Positions 7,851-19,321 of a stretch of 64,000 nucleotides of DNA are shown here, piece by piece (positions within the stretch are counted from its first letter, which is position 1; each line of letters opens with the position of its first letter). This DNA is from Alteromonadaceae bacterium (GTDB lineage Bacteria; Pseudomonadota; Gammaproteobacteria; Enterobacterales; Alteromonadaceae): positions 1 to 64,000 of the forward strand of contig JABSOI010000014.1 in NCBI GenBank assembly GCA_013216015.1, read 5' to 3'. The position numbers were made by a program, and so were the translations under genes. The notes beneath the pieces were generated by a model. The model was not told where the DNA came from. It saw only the letters and a program-made list of their open reading frames with translations, and did no database searches.

Positions 7851-9320
7851 ATGTCGGAAGTAAAAAAATTAAAGTCATACATTAATGGACAATTCGTTGA
7901 CAGTAATGAATATTTTGACAATATAAATCCTGTTGACGGCACTCTTATTGCCAAAGTTTCGGAAGCATCTCCCGCCATGATTGAAGCGGCGATCAGTGGT
8001 GCCAGAGCGGCATTAACTGATGAGTGGGGACGATTATCGGTTAATGAACGCTGTGCGTTACTTCATAAAGTAGCCGATAGAATGGCAGAAAGAGAAGAAG
8101 AATTTATTGCCGCTGAAATTGCTGATACAGGTAAATCACTGTTCCAGATAAAAACTATTGATATTCCACGTGGTACTGCAAATTTTCGTTTTTTTGCCGA
8201 TCTGGCGCGTTTTAACGACGGTGAAACCTTTATTACTGAAACCCCCTCGGGTGATAAAGCCTTAAATTACAGCGTTAATAAACCTTTAGGAGTTGTCGCA
8301 GTAATTTCACCCTGGAACTTACCCTTATTACTCGCAACATGGAAAGTTGCCCCGGCAATGGCCTGTGGTAATAGTGTCATTTTAAAACCATCAGAAGAAA
8401 CCTCTTCAACTGCTGTATTGTTGGCAGAAGTGATGGATGAAGTTGGTGTGCCAAAAGGCGCATTTAACTTGGTTTTGGGTCGGGGTAAAGTCGTTGGTGA
8501 TGCCCTGACTGGTGCTAAAGGTATTGATGCGGTTACTTTTACTGGCGCATCGAATACAGGCAAACAGATCATGAAATCTGTTGCACAAAGCGTTAAGCCA
8601 ATTTCTTTTGAACTAGGCGGAAAAAATGCTGCCATTGTTTTTGCTGACGCTGATTTAGATAAAGCAATAAAAGGGGTTACTAAATCTACCTTCACTAATT
8701 GTGGTCAAGTTTGTCTTTGCACAGAAAAAGTGTTTGTACACCGCTCTCTTTTTGACCGCTTTGTAGCAGGACTTAAACAAGCTGCACAAGACATTAAAAT
8801 TGGTTATCCATTGGAAAAAGATGTTTTTATTGGTCCTTTGGTATCTAAAGTACATCAACAAAAAGTGCTGTCTTATTATCAGTTGGCCAAAGAAGAAGGT
8901 GCAACAGTAGTCACTGGCGGAGGTGTGCCGATATTTAATGACGAACGCGATAACGGCTGTTTTATTGAGCCAACAATTATTACAGGGCTTGATGATAACG
9001 CCCGTGTGAATCAGGAAGAAATTTTTGGTCCTATTTGTCATATATCTATTTTTGATGAAGAAAATGAAGTGATCCGTCGCCTTAATGATACAGATTATGG
9101 TCTTGCTGCTTCAATCTGGACAGAAAATTTATCGCGGGCACACCGGGTAGCTCCGCAACTTGATGTTGGTCTGGTTTGGGTAAACACCTGGTTTTTAAGA
9201 GATCTAAGGGCACCATTTGGTGGTGTTAAGTTATCTGGCATTGGCCGTGAAGGCGGTAAACATTCTCTGGCCTTTTACAGCGAGCCTATGAATATTTGTA
9301 TCAATATAGAGCAAGCGTAA
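7851..9320 (+). CDS. nbaE: 2-aminomuconate 6-semialdehyde dehydrogenase
   Basis: A 489-residue NAD+-dependent aldehyde dehydrogenase. It shows the family landmarks: SPWNLPLLL with the catalytic Asn, FELGGKN with the general-base Glu, and FTNCGQVC with the catalytic Cys. The close match to 2-hydroxymuconic/2-aminomuconic semialdehyde dehydrogenases and its place beside nbaF, nbaC and nbaD assign it to oxidation of 2-aminomuconate semialdehyde to 2-aminomuconate. It heads the + strand operon, with a strong AGGAGGT Shine-Dalgarno seven bases before the ATG and a candidate operator 110 bases upstream. A hydroxymuconic semialdehyde substrate cannot be excluded from sequence, but no catechol pathway genes are present. 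Confidence 0.9.
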   Translation: MSEVKKLKSYINGQFVDSNEYFDNINPVDGTLIAKVSEASPAMIEAAISGARAALTDEWGRLSVNERCALLHKVADRMAEREEEFIAAEIADTGKSLFQIKTIDIPRGTANFRFFADLARFNDGETFITETPSGDKALNYSVNKPLGVVAVISPWNLPLLLATWKVAPAMACGNSVILKPSEETSSTAVLLAEVMDEVGVPKGAFNLVLGRGKVVGDALTGAKGIDAVTFTGASNTGKQIMKSVAQSVKPISFELGGKNAAIVFADADLDKAIKGVTKSTFTNCGQVCLCTEKVFVHRSLFDRFVAGLKQAAQDIKIGYPLEKDVFIGPLVSKVHQQKVLSYYQLAKEEGATVVTGGGVPIFNDERDNGCFIEPTIITGLDDNARVNQEEIFGPICHISIFDEENEVIRRLNDTDYGLAASIWTENLSRAHRVAPQLDVGLVWVNTWFLRDLRAPFGGVKLSGIGREGGKHSLAFYSEPMNICINIEQA

Positions 9321-9426
9321 TGGCTCAGGAAGAAGCCGTAGAGAATAAAAAGTTAAGTATATAAGCTAAGTATATAAATCAAGCAGATAAGTTAGGCATA
9401 ACAAATTAACAAGAGTAGAAACCATT

Positions 9427-9843
9427 ATGAGTTCAACAAGCAAAGTTGTTGCAGGAAAAGCGAAACCACGCGGTGCCTTTCCCCATGTAAAACGTGCCGG
9501 AGATTTTCTCTTTATTTCAGGTACCAGTTCAAGATTGCCGGATAACAGTTTTGCCGGTGTTGACGTTGATGAAATGGGTACCACTAATCTGGATATAAAA
9601 GTGCAGACACGAGCTGTGATTGAAAATATGCGGGATATATTGAAATCTGTCGGTGCTGACTTAAACGATTTAGTGGAAATAAGTACATTTTTAGTCAACA
9701 TGAATGATTTTGGTGGCTATAACCAGGTTTATGCTGATTTTTTTGATTATGACGGTCCAACGCGTACGACTGTGGCGGTGCATCAATTGCCTCATCCTCA
9801 TTTATTAATAGAATGTAAGGCTGTGGCTTATAAGCCTATTTAG
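9427..9843 (+). CDS. nbaF: 2-aminomuconate deaminase, RidA/YjgF family
   Basis: A 138-residue RidA-fold protein. Its N-terminal [23 protein letters not shown] and the C-terminal end [13 protein letters not shown] are typical of the family, which forms trimers with active sites between subunits. In this setting it should hydrolyse 2-aminomuconate to 4-oxalocrotonate and ammonia, the step that links the kynurenine branch to the general meta-cleavage route. It lies between the dehydrogenase (106 bases before) and the 3-hydroxyanthranilate dioxygenase (104 bases after). The specific role rests on context, since RidA proteins also act as general imine deaminases. Confidence 0.85.
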   Translation: MSSTSKVVAGKAKPRGAFPHVKRAGDFLFISGTSSRLPDNSFAGVDVDEMGTTNLDIKVQTRAVIENMRDILKSVGADLNDLVEISTFLVNMNDFGGYNQVYADFFDYDGPTRTTVAVHQLPHPHLLIECKAVAYKPI

Positions 9844-9852
9844 CTTTATTTT

Positions 9853-9887
9853 TTAGGTATTAGGTATTAGGTATTAGGCATTAGGTT
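9853..9887. repeat. 7-bp tandem repeat (TTAGGTA-type)
   Basis: About five near-perfect copies of the heptamer ATTAGGT lie in the 104-base gap between nbaF and nbaC. It is non-coding and inside the operon, so copy-number change would alter only the spacer. Confidence 0.85.
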
Positions 9888-9944
9888 CAGGGTGTTAACT
9901 TCAAAATAATGCATTGAGAAAATAACGATAATTAAAAGGAATAA

Positions 9945-11488
<1,544 letters not shown>

Positions 11489-11566
11489 TCATTTCACAAT
11501 GACCAATGAAATAGTACGCCATTTGCAATAAACAAAAACAGTAATAAAGCTCAAGAGAATTTAAAG

Positions 11567-12331
11567 ATGTTACATGAAATAGCCAGGAAATTAGACCAAG
11601 CCGCTGCCAGTGCCACCAGTATTGAGCAATTATCGAATACTAACGAGTTGTCACTTGAAGATGCTTATCAAGTGCAAAAATTAAGCATTGATGAAAGATT
11701 AAATCGTGGAGAAAAGTTAGTCGGTTATAAAATGGGTTTTACCAGCAAAGCAAAAATGTTGCAAATGGGCGTAGATGATATTATTTGGGGGCGTTTAACC
11801 GACGCAATGTTCATAGAAGATGGTGGTGCAATTGATTTAAGTAAATATGTTCACCCAAGAGCCGAGCCGGAAATCGCTTTTAAACTTAAAAGTTCTTTAT
11901 CCGGAATTGTCACTAAAGAGCAGGCGTTATCGGCGGTTGGTGCCGTTGCCGGAGCAATAGAAGTGATTGATTCTCGATATCAAAATTTTAAGTTCTCACT
12001 AAGTGACGTTATCGCTGACAATTGTTCAAGCACTGGTTTTGTTATTGGTGACTGGCACGAAGGTGGATCGGATATCAGTGATTTAAGCATGGTGATAGAC
12101 GTTAATGGTGAAGAAGTTGCCAGTGGATCCAGTTTAGATATTTTAGACCACCCGATAAATTCCCTGGTAGAGGCAGCAAGGTGTATAGCGCTGTCAGGTG
12201 AAGAATTAAAAGCCGGACAAATTATTTTGGCAGGCGCAGCAACTGCCGCTGTTGCTTTGGCACCAAATCAACGTATTTCAGCCAATATAGAAAATCTTGG
12301 CAGTTGTAGTTTCAGTACTATGAATAAATAA
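11567..12331 (+). CDS. nbaG: 4-oxalocrotonate (2-oxo-3-hexenedioate) decarboxylase
   Basis: A 254-residue member of the hydratase/decarboxylase family (fumarylacetoacetase-like fold, Mg2+-dependent). The segment YKMGFTSKAKMLQMGVDD and the later HPRAEPEIAF match the decarboxylase branch (DmpH-like). The paralogue at 18278 carries the hydratase-type VHQPDFGFLTDAM instead. It should convert 4-oxalocrotonate to 2-oxopent-4-enoate and CO2, and in related systems it works in a complex with the hydratase. It is in the + strand operon, 78 bases after nbaD and 26 before kynU. Confidence 0.88.
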   Translation: MLHEIARKLDQAAASATSIEQLSNTNELSLEDAYQVQKLSIDERLNRGEKLVGYKMGFTSKAKMLQMGVDDIIWGRLTDAMFIEDGGAIDLSKYVHPRAEPEIAFKLKSSLSGIVTKEQALSAVGAVAGAIEVIDSRYQNFKFSLSDVIADNCSSTGFVIGDWHEGGSDISDLSMVIDVNGEEVASGSSLDILDHPINSLVEAARCIALSGEELKAGQIILAGAATAAVALAPNQRISANIENLGSCSFSTMNK

Positions 12332-12357
12332 AGAGTCAATAAAGAATAAGGAATATC

Positions 12358-13671
12358 ATGACAGTAGCGTCAATGACAGAAATAAATATGACATTTGAAA
12401 ATACATTAGCGTTTGCTCAACAGCAAGATAAACAAGATGAGCTTGCTCATTACCGGGACCAGTTTCATCACCCGGTAATTAATGGTAAAGAAGTATTATA
12501 CTTCACGGGTAATTCCTTGGGGTTGCAGCCTAAATCAGCAAAAGACTACGTTAATAAAGAACTGGATGATTGGGCCAAGTGGGGAGTTGAAGGGCATTTT
12601 CATGCTAATAATCCATGGGTGAGTTATCATGAAATTTTAACGCCTGCTTCAGCACATATCGTTGGTGCCAACGAATCTGAAGTCGTTTGCATGAACTCCC
12701 TGACAACCAATTTACACTTGTTGTTTGTTTCATTTTATCAACCTGACGCTAAGCGTTTTAAAATAATCAGTGAAGCAAAAATGTTCCCTTCAGATCGTTA
12801 CTTATTGGAAACTCAAGTACGTCACCACGGTTTTGACCCAGATGAAGCTATTATTGAAATTTCACCACGCGAAGGTGAACATTTGATCAATGAAGATGAT
12901 ATTTTGGCCGTGATTGAAGAAAATGCGGATGAGTTGGCTTTAGTCTTTTTTGGTGGTGTGAATTATTTTACCGGTCAACTTTTTGATATGGAAAAATTAA
13001 CCAAAGCGGCTCATCAGGTTGGTGCTTTAGCTGGATTTGATTTAGCGCATGCCGTTGGAAATGTTCCGCTTGAAATGCATAACTGGGATGTTGATTTTGC
13101 AGCCTGGTGTACCTATAAATATTTGAACTCAAGTGCTGGGAATGTTGGTGGTATATTTGTTAATGATCGCCACGGGAATAATACCGACATTAATCGTTTT
13201 GGCGGCTGGTGGGGACACAACAAAGAACGTCGTTTCTTGATGGAAAACCATTTTGAGCCAATGAAAGGTGCCGAGGGATGGCAAATAAGCAATGCGCCAG
13301 TGATGGGGATGGCAATTTTAAAAGCGTCATTGGATATTTTTCTGGAAGTCGGAATGGACAAACTACGAGCAAAAAGTTTACCTCTGACCGCCTATTTAGA
13401 ATTTGTTTTCAATGATGTTGTTGATCAGTTTTCAGACATTCAATTGGAAATTATTACCCCGGAAGATCCTAATAAACGAGGTTGTCAGTTATCGGTAAAA
13501 TTAATTGGTACAGATAAAAGCTTCTTTGGGGCGTTAACCAATGCTGGTGTTATTGCTGATTTTAGAGAGCCTGACGTGATCAGATTAGCTCCAACACCTT
13601 TATATAATAGTTTTGAAGATATATTTTTGTTTGGTGAAACTCTTAAAACATTGTTAAAAAGCTGGAGCTGA
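12358..13671 (+). CDS. kynU: Kynureninase
   Basis: A 437-residue PLP enzyme of aminotransferase class V. It cleaves kynurenine or 3-hydroxykynurenine to (3-hydroxy)anthranilate and L-alanine. The Schiff-base lysine is Lys254 in [10 protein letters not shown], and the phosphate- and substrate-contact segments [10 protein letters not shown] and [10 protein letters not shown] are present. Length is usual for bacterial KynU with a short N-terminal extension; a start at the internal Met at residue 6 or 11 is also possible. Only one base separates its TGA from the kmo start, so the two are coupled. Because kmo is present, the physiological substrate is probably 3-hydroxykynurenine. Confidence 0.95.
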   Translation: MTVASMTEINMTFENTLAFAQQQDKQDELAHYRDQFHHPVINGKEVLYFTGNSLGLQPKSAKDYVNKELDDWAKWGVEGHFHANNPWVSYHEILTPASAHIVGANESEVVCMNSLTTNLHLLFVSFYQPDAKRFKIISEAKMFPSDRYLLETQVRHHGFDPDEAIIEISPREGEHLINEDDILAVIEENADELALVFFGGVNYFTGQLFDMEKLTKAAHQVGALAGFDLAHAVGNVPLEMHNWDVDFAAWCTYKYLNSSAGNVGGIFVNDRHGNNTDINRFGGWWGHNKERRFLMENHFEPMKGAEGWQISNAPVMGMAILKASLDIFLEVGMDKLRAKSLPLTAYLEFVFNDVVDQFSDIQLEIITPEDPNKRGCQLSVKLIGTDKSFFGALTNAGVIADFREPDVIRLAPTPLYNSFEDIFLFGETLKTLLKSWS

Positions 13672-13672
13672 G

Positions 13673-15043
13673 ATGGATACGCCAAGAAAAAAAATCTCTA
13701 TTGCCGGTGCTGGTCCCGTTGGTGCTTTACTTGCGGTGATGTTAGGCAAAAAGGGATATAAAGTTGATTTGTTTGAATCTCGGCCTGATTCTAGAAAAAC
13801 CAGTGTTTATCAAGGGAAATCTATTAATTTGGCGTTGTCGGATCGTGGTTGGTTAGCATTAAAGGCCATCGGCCTTGATGAAGATATTCGTCAGCATGCT
13901 ATTCCTATGTATTGTCGTGTTATGCATGATATTAAGGGAAATTTAACGCAACAACCTTATGGTAGTGACAATCAAGCTATTTGGTCGGTATCTCGTGCTG
14001 GTATTAATGAGCAGCTTATTTCTCTTGCAGAAAAAGAGCCTTTGGTTGACGTGCACTTTGACCATCGTTTAACCGAGCTTAATTTTGAGGATGCCAGTAG
14101 TCGGTATTCTACTGACGGGCACAATATAAAGCATCACCAAAGTGATTTATTGTTTGGTGCTGACGGGGCATTTTCCAAGGTCAGGCGTTTGGCGCAAGAG
14201 CTACCCAGGCAACGCATGAGTTACAGCCTGGAATATATGCCGCAAAGTTATGTAGAGTTGTCTATTTCAGCCAATAAAGATGGTAGTCACAAATTAGAAA
14301 AAAATGCGCTGCATATTTGGCCCCGCAAAGATTTTATGTTGATTGCATTACCCAATACTGACGGTTCATTCACTTGTACTTTATTTATGAATCATGAAGG
14401 CGAGTTATCATTTCAAACACTGAACACACAAGAAATAGTGACTAAATTCTTTGAAGATAATTTTATGGATGCATTGGCGTTATTGGACAATCCGATAGAA
14501 AATTTTCTCGGTAAATCAGCTTCGCCATTATGTTTAGTGCATGTTTACCCGTGGATTATTAATAACAAAGTTGGTCTTGTTGGCGATGCGGCTCATGCTA
14601 TGGTGCCATTTTACGGTCAGGGCATGAATTGCGGTTTTGAAGATTGTCGTATACTCAACGAACTCATTGATGAGTATGATCATAATTGGGATCATATTTT
14701 ATCTGCTTATCAACAAGAGCGTAAACCTAATTGCGATGCCATTATTGAATTGGCTAAACGAAACTTTGTTGAAATGAGCGATTTAGCGGGCGATGAAAAC
14801 TTTTTATTAAGGAAAAAAATAGAAGCTAAATTTCATACCATGTATCCTCAGATATGGGTACCGCTGTATGCTATGGTAACTTTTTCACCGCATATTACTT
14901 ATTCACAAGCATTAGCTACTGGTGAAATTCAAAAAAATATAATGGATGAAATCATGAAACTGCCTAATATTCATCAAGACTGGCAACAAGATCATGTTTA
15001 TCAGTTGTTGCATAAATTAGCTGTAGAAAAATTGGAGAAGTGA
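13673..15043 (+). CDS. kmo: Kynurenine 3-monooxygenase
   Basis: A 456-residue FAD-dependent aromatic hydroxylase that uses NADPH and O2 to make 3-hydroxykynurenine. The N-terminal dinucleotide-binding motif is GAGPVGALLA, the second FAD motif is VGDAAHAMVPFYGQGMN, and the family-specific KSINLALSDRGW follows the first strand. The C-terminal hydrophobic region is typical of KMO and may touch the membrane. It starts one base after kynU and ends directly against the GTG start of kynA. No lesion is seen. Confidence 0.95.
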   Translation: MDTPRKKISIAGAGPVGALLAVMLGKKGYKVDLFESRPDSRKTSVYQGKSINLALSDRGWLALKAIGLDEDIRQHAIPMYCRVMHDIKGNLTQQPYGSDNQAIWSVSRAGINEQLISLAEKEPLVDVHFDHRLTELNFEDASSRYSTDGHNIKHHQSDLLFGADGAFSKVRRLAQELPRQRMSYSLEYMPQSYVELSISANKDGSHKLEKNALHIWPRKDFMLIALPNTDGSFTCTLFMNHEGELSFQTLNTQEIVTKFFEDNFMDALALLDNPIENFLGKSASPLCLVHVYPWIINNKVGLVGDAAHAMVPFYGQGMNCGFEDCRILNELIDEYDHNWDHILSAYQQERKPNCDAIIELAKRNFVEMSDLAGDENFLLRKKIEAKFHTMYPQIWVPLYAMVTFSPHITYSQALATGEIQKNIMDEIMKLPNIHQDWQQDHVYQLLHKLAVEKLEK

Positions 15044-15958
15044 GTGGTTTGTCCATATAGTGCTAACAAGAATCAAGCAGACAAAAATAACGAAACAAAT
15101 ACCGAAACAACAAACGGGAGTCAGGCAAAAAACGTTCGGGAAATGGAAGACTCTATGTATACCAATTTTAAAGAGGATATGTCTTACGGAGATTATCTTT
15201 GTTTAGAGCAAGTACTTTCAGCACAACAGCCAAAATCAAAAGAACATGATGAAATGTTATTTATTGTTATTCATCAAACAAGTGAGTTATGGTTAAAGCT
15301 TGCCGGGCACGAGATACAAGAGGCCGTAAAAAATATTCAGGAAGCTGATTTTGGGCACGCTTTTAAAGTGATCTCCCGAGTTAAGCATATTTTGAATCAA
15401 TTAACTCAGTCATGGAATATATTGTCAACCTTGACTCCTGTTGATTATTTAAAATTTAGAGATGTGCTTGGTCATTCGTCAGGTTTTCAGTCGTATGGTT
15501 ACCGGAAATTGGAATTTTTATTTGGTAATAAAAATGCTTCCTTTATTAAAGTGCACGAAAGTAATTCTACTGTTCATCAAGAGTTAGTTGATATTTTGGA
15601 ACAACCCAGCCTTTATGATGAAGTAATAAAAGTATTGCATCAGCAGGGCTTACCTATTGATGAAGATGTATTAAATCGTGATTATACCCAGCCTTATCAA
15701 TCAAATGAGTCAGTATTAAACGCCTGGTTGAGCGTATATCAAAATGCAGATGAACATTTCGAATTGTATGAATTGGCTGAAAAACTGTTAGATATTGAAG
15801 ACTCATTCCAACAATGGCGTTTTAAGCACATGTATACCGTGCAACGAATTATCGGTCATAAAATGGGAACTGGAGGATCTTCTGGTGTTGCTTTTTTGAA
15901 AAAAGCGCTGGATATTAGTTTCTTCCCTGAGATATTTGAATTACGAACTCATCTTTAA
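15044..15958 (+). CDS. kynA: Tryptophan 2,3-dioxygenase
   Basis: A 304-residue haem enzyme that starts the pathway by converting L-tryptophan to N-formylkynurenine. Recognisable segments are HQTSELWLKLAGHE with the substrate-side His, WRFKHMYTVQR with the proximal haem His, and GTGGSSGVAFLKKA in the active-site loop. The GTG at 15044 abuts the kmo stop and has GGAG six bases before it. Using it adds about 33 polar residues before the first conserved position; an ATG at 15144 would give a length nearer to the family core but has a weaker ribosome site. It is the last gene of the + strand operon, although it encodes the first step. Confidence 0.95.
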   Translation: MVCPYSANKNQADKNNETNTETTNGSQAKNVREMEDSMYTNFKEDMSYGDYLCLEQVLSAQQPKSKEHDEMLFIVIHQTSELWLKLAGHEIQEAVKNIQEADFGHAFKVISRVKHILNQLTQSWNILSTLTPVDYLKFRDVLGHSSGFQSYGYRKLEFLFGNKNASFIKVHESNSTVHQELVDILEQPSLYDEVIKVLHQQGLPIDEDVLNRDYTQPYQSNESVLNAWLSVYQNADEHFELYELAEKLLDIEDSFQQWRFKHMYTVQRIIGHKMGTGGSSGVAFLKKALDISFFPEIFELRTHL

Positions 15959-16002
15959 TTACATCGTAAAGAGCTGTAGCAATAGGAATATTCTGAAAAT
16001 TA

Positions 16003-16034
16003 CCAGTCAAAGTGGTTTTGTTCACTTTGACTGG
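16003..16034. terminator. 12-bp hairpin after kynA
   Basis: CCAGTCAAAGTG and its exact reverse complement enclose an eight-base loop, 45 bases after the kynA stop. There is no strong T run, so it may be a weak terminator or a 3' mRNA stabiliser. Confidence 0.55.
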
Positions 16035-16053
16035 ATGACACGTTTGGTTAGTT

Positions 16054-16275
16054 TAATACCAATCTGCATAATTAACTGGTCATTTTTAAATGGTCTAAAT
16101 ATTCAATAACTGCGTTGCCGACATGACAGCTCTTAGGCATCCATGCCTTCGCTGCATTGGTGCATCCATGCACGTCGATGTAGGTACTTAGGTTTTGTCT
16201 GGAACAAAAAACCTGTATTCTTGAAAATTTACCCTCATTAAAAATAGATCAGTTATTTATGCAGATTATTATAAT
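16054..16275. mobile_element. Non-coding element with AATCTGCATAA inverted ends (MITE-E)
   Basis: About 220 bases between kynA and the convergent aldolase gene. The left end contains AATCTGCATAA then AACTGGTC and the right end is its near reverse complement, giving inverted ends of roughly 25 bases with several mismatches. The interior holds GC-richer sequence (CATGCCTTCGCTGC and CATGCACGTCGATG) unlike its surroundings. There is no ORF. Only one copy is in this window, so calling it mobile rests on structure; exact ends are uncertain by a few bases. Confidence 0.6.
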
Positions 16276-16283
16276 TGGAAAAG

Positions 16284-17306
16284 TTAACCTTGAGAATTAC
16301 GCAAGTTAATTGCCACATCTTCAATCATATCTTCCTGGCCACCGACTGTTTTCATTCGACCTAATTCCATTAAAATATCCTCGGAGCGGACACCATATTT
16401 CTTTGCTGCGCGTTTTGCGTGTAATAAAAACGAAGAGTAGACGCCGGCATATCCAAGCACCAATGAATCACGGTCTACCCGAATAGGCTGTTCCATCATA
16501 GGTACGACAATTTCTTCTGCAGCAGCCATTAATTTAAAAATATCGACACCCGTTTCAACGCCCATACGAATACATACGGCATTGAAAATTTCTAATGGTG
16601 TATTGCCTGCTCCGGCGCCTAAACCTGCTGCAGAACCATCAATACGTTCCGCACCAGCATCAACAGCTGAAAGAGAGTTAGCAACGCCTAAAGCCAGGTT
16701 ATGATGACCATGAAAACCAATTTGAGTTTCAGGCTTTAAACCATCACGTAATGCCTTGATGCGGTTGTAAACATCGTCTTGCAGCATGTAACCCGCAGAG
16801 TCAGTGCAATAAATACAATTGGCACCGTAACTTTCCATCAGTTTGGCCTGTTTAAGTAATGCTTCAGGTTCAAGCATATGTGCCATCATTAAAAAACCAA
16901 CGGTATCCAAGCCTAATTCCCGAGACAGTGAAATGTGTTGTTCTGTAACATCGGCTTCGGTACATTGTGCTGCAACCCGTATAGTACTCACACCTAGTTC
17001 GTGTGCCATACGTAAATGATCAACCGTACCTATACCAGGCAACAGCAGAGCTGAAATTTTTGCTTGTTTCATTAATGGGATCACGGTTGATAAATATTCT
17101 TCATCTGTGTGTGCAGGGAAACCGTAATTTACTGAGGCTCCACCTAAGCCATCACCATGAGTTATTTCAATTAAGGGTACTCCGGCTTCATCTAAAGCTG
17201 TTGCTAAGCTGACCATTTCTTTTAAGCTGATTTGATGACGCTTTGCATGCATGCCATCGCGTAAACACATATCATGTAAAATAATTTTTTTGCCATTAAG
17301 ATTCAT
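16284..17306 (-). CDS. nbaI: 4-hydroxy-2-oxovalerate aldolase
   Basis: A 340-residue class II (metal-dependent) aldolase of the DmpG/MhpE family. It splits 4-hydroxy-2-oxovalerate to pyruvate and acetaldehyde. The N-terminal [16 protein letters not shown] carries the metal-binding Asp and catalytic His, and [11 protein letters not shown] carries the HxH metal ligands. In this family the enzyme forms a tight complex with the acylating acetaldehyde dehydrogenase and channels acetaldehyde to it. That fits the one-base TAATG overlap with the preceding dehydrogenase gene. It is last in the - strand operon. Confidence 0.95.
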   Translation of the reverse strand: MNLNGKKIILHDMCLRDGMHAKRHQISLKEMVSLATALDEAGVPLIEITHGDGLGGASVNYGFPAHTDEEYLSTVIPLMKQAKISALLLPGIGTVDHLRMAHELGVSTIRVAAQCTEADVTEQHISLSRELGLDTVGFLMMAHMLEPEALLKQAKLMESYGANCIYCTDSAGYMLQDDVYNRIKALRDGLKPETQIGFHGHHNLALGVANSLSAVDAGAERIDGSAAGLGAGAGNTPLEIFNAVCIRMGVETGVDIFKLMAAAEEIVVPMMEQPIRVDRDSLVLGYAGVYSSFLLHAKRAAKKYGVRSEDILMELGRMKTVGGQEDMIEDVAINLRNSQG

Positions 17307-18217
17307 TATTGGTCTCCCGTGTTGCTGTTGGTATTAGCTAACTGTTCGGCTATCATTTCACCAGTACGTAATGCTGCTGCGGTCATTATGTCCAGGTTGC
17401 CGGCATATTTAGGCAAGTAGTCACCTAAGCCAGCAACTTCCAGAAATACCGATACGCGATTACCGTCAAACACAGGGCCATTTTTTAGTGTATAGCCAGG
17501 TACATATTTTTTTACTTCATCAATCATGTCTAAAATGGATGCGGTGATTGCTTGTTGATCTGGTTCTTCTGCTGTTAAGCAATGTACGGTATCACGCATC
17601 ATTAAAGGTGGCTCTGCAGGATTCATCACAATTATTGCTTTACCCTTTTTGGCTCCGCCTATTTTTTCAATTGCTCTGGCAGTGGTACGAGTAAATTCAT
17701 CAATATTTTTACGGGTGCCGGGTCCGGCAGATTTTGAAGCAATAGTAGCGACAATTTCTCCGTATTCAACACTTTGTATTTTACTGATAGCGGCAACAAT
17801 TGGGATGGTTGCCTGCCCACCGCAGGTGACCATATTAACGTTAGCTTCATTGGTGTTAACTAATTGTTCCAAATTTACAGGCGGTATACAAAAAGGTCCA
17901 ATAGCTGCGGGAGTCAGGTCAATGACTTTTACCCCCATTTTTTGTAATTTTTCATTATTCTTGCTATGTACATAAGCTGTCGTTGCGTCAAAAGCAATTT
18001 GAATATTGTCTGCTTCTATGTGTGGTAGCAAACCATCAACGCCAGAATGAGTCGTTTTCAACCCTGCGTTTTTTGCTTTTTGCAAACCATCTGAATCAGC
18101 ATCAATGCCAACCATCCAAACAGGATTGATTTTCTCACTTCGCAGTGCTTTTATCATTAAGTCGGTACCGATATTACCAGAGCCGATCAATGCGACATTT
18201 ATTTTGTTATTTTCCAT
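17306..18217 (-). CDS. nbaJ: Acetaldehyde dehydrogenase (acylating)
   Basis: A 303-residue DmpF/MhpF-type enzyme that oxidises acetaldehyde to acetyl-CoA with NAD+ and CoA. The Rossmann motif [10 protein letters not shown] is at the N-terminus, the catalytic Cys is in [11 protein letters not shown], and [13 protein letters not shown] with its following region matches the dimerisation domain. Length is normal. It lies between the hydratase (60 bases before) and the aldolase, whose ATG overlaps its stop. It supplies the acetyl-CoA end product of tryptophan breakdown. Confidence 0.95.
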   Translation of the reverse strand: MENNKINVALIGSGNIGTDLMIKALRSEKINPVWMVGIDADSDGLQKAKNAGLKTTHSGVDGLLPHIEADNIQIAFDATTAYVHSKNNEKLQKMGVKVIDLTPAAIGPFCIPPVNLEQLVNTNEANVNMVTCGGQATIPIVAAISKIQSVEYGEIVATIASKSAGPGTRKNIDEFTRTTARAIEKIGGAKKGKAIIVMNPAEPPLMMRDTVHCLTAEEPDQQAITASILDMIDEVKKYVPGYTLKNGPVFDGNRVSVFLEVAGLGDYLPKYAGNLDIMTAAALRTGEMIAEQLANTNSNTGDQ

Positions 18218-18277
18218 TGTTGATTTTTCTCAGTTTATGGCTTATTCATTTGATGAATGGACTATTCATGAGGTTTG

Positions 18278-19069
18278 TTACTGTGATACAAAGCGATATG
18301 AAACACTGCCAATGCCTTCAATTTCCATCGTCATATCGTCATCGGCCTTGCATGGGATCATTGCTGCCAGCGAGCCTGATAAAATTATATCGCCTGCTTT
18401 CAAACTAATATCATATTGACCTAAAGTATTAGCCAACCAGGCAACGCAGTTTAAAGGGGATCCTAATGCTGCGGAGCCTTGACCTGTTGCCACTATTTCA
18501 CCTTTATTTTTGATGACCATTTTACAGCTTTTAAAATCAACGTGTTCAGGCGATACCCTCTGTTTTCCCAGAACAAACATGCCACAAGAAGCATTATCAG
18601 CAACGGTATCCTGGATTTTTATTTTCCAGTCTTTGATACGGGAATCGACAATTTCAAAACAGGCGGCAACACTTTCAGTTGCGTTAATAACATCTTTTGC
18701 TGTTATATTCGGCCCTTGTAAATCATTTTTTAAAATAAACGCAATTTCACCTTCGGACTTTGCTTGTATCAATTCTTTGTCAAAAACAATTTCCGCGCCT
18801 GATTCAAACATCATTGCATCAGTAAGGAAACCGAAATCAGGTTGATGTACATTCAGCATGTCTTGTACAACTTTACTGGTTAACCCTATTTTTTTGCCGA
18901 CGATACGTTCACCGTCATTTAAGCGATGCTGAAGAAATTTCAGTGAAACCTGATACGCATCCTCTGAGCTGAATTCTGCTTCTCTTTCGGTGATAGGCGT
19001 TAATACTTCGCGCTTACGCATTGCTTGGTACAACTCTAAAGCGAGTTCTTCCAGTCTGGATTGCTTCAT
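18278..19069 (-). CDS. nbaH: 2-oxopent-4-enoate hydratase
   Basis: A 263-residue member of the same family as nbaG, but with hydratase-type sequence: GKKIGLTSKVVQDMLNVHQ and PDFGFLTDAM, then SEGEIAF and the C-terminal GSPLNCVAWLAN and KAGDIILSGSL, as in MhpD/DmpE. It adds water to 2-oxopent-4-enoate to give 4-hydroxy-2-oxovalerate, the aldolase substrate. It is first in the - strand operon. Its promoter region, shared with the divergent lysR gene, carries candidate operator site 2. Confidence 0.9.
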   Translation of the reverse strand: MKQSRLEELALELYQAMRKREVLTPITEREAEFSSEDAYQVSLKFLQHRLNDGERIVGKKIGLTSKVVQDMLNVHQPDFGFLTDAMMFESGAEIVFDKELIQAKSEGEIAFILKNDLQGPNITAKDVINATESVAACFEIVDSRIKDWKIKIQDTVADNASCGMFVLGKQRVSPEHVDFKSCKMVIKNKGEIVATGQGSAALGSPLNCVAWLANTLGQYDISLKAGDIILSGSLAAMIPCKADDDMTMEIEGIGSVSYRFVSQ

Positions 19070-19252
19070 TAAACAAGTTCCTTGGTTACAAATTTGTCAG
19101 GTTTTTATTGTTGTTTTTATGAATATAGAAAATGTAAGTATACGATTATTGGTAAAATTACTATTCCTAAAATTTATTTCAAATTATCGATAACTAATGT
19201 CACTTTACTTGATTATATTAAATAACAATAATTGAATTAACTTGTCAGATTA

Positions 19253-19267
19253 ATTCATATTTTGAAT
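19253..19267. promoter_or_regulatory. Candidate LysR operator, kynurenine site 2
   Basis: ATTCATATTTTGAAT, 55 bases before the lysR ATG and 186 bases before the divergent hydratase gene. LysR proteins commonly bind T-N11-A palindromes in exactly this position and control both themselves and the divergent operon. Sites with the same pattern are at 7727 and 21320. Confidence 0.72.
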
Positions 19268-19321
19268 GTATTAATATAACATGATCCAAAACCAACTAAA
19301 GATTGAATGTGAGCAAAGGTC

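Noticed and set aside
8267-8695. 142-codon open frame on the minus strand inside the nbaE gene, and several similar ones (4684-5004, 31451-31741, 49581-49793)
   Set aside because: They lie wholly inside well-supported genes on the other strand, have no recognisable domain or ribosome site, and read as low-complexity reverse frames.
9853-9887. TTAGGTA repeats as a telomere-like or regulatory array
   Set aside because: There are only about five imperfect units within an operon spacer. Replication slippage explains them, and no matching array was seen elsewhere in the window.
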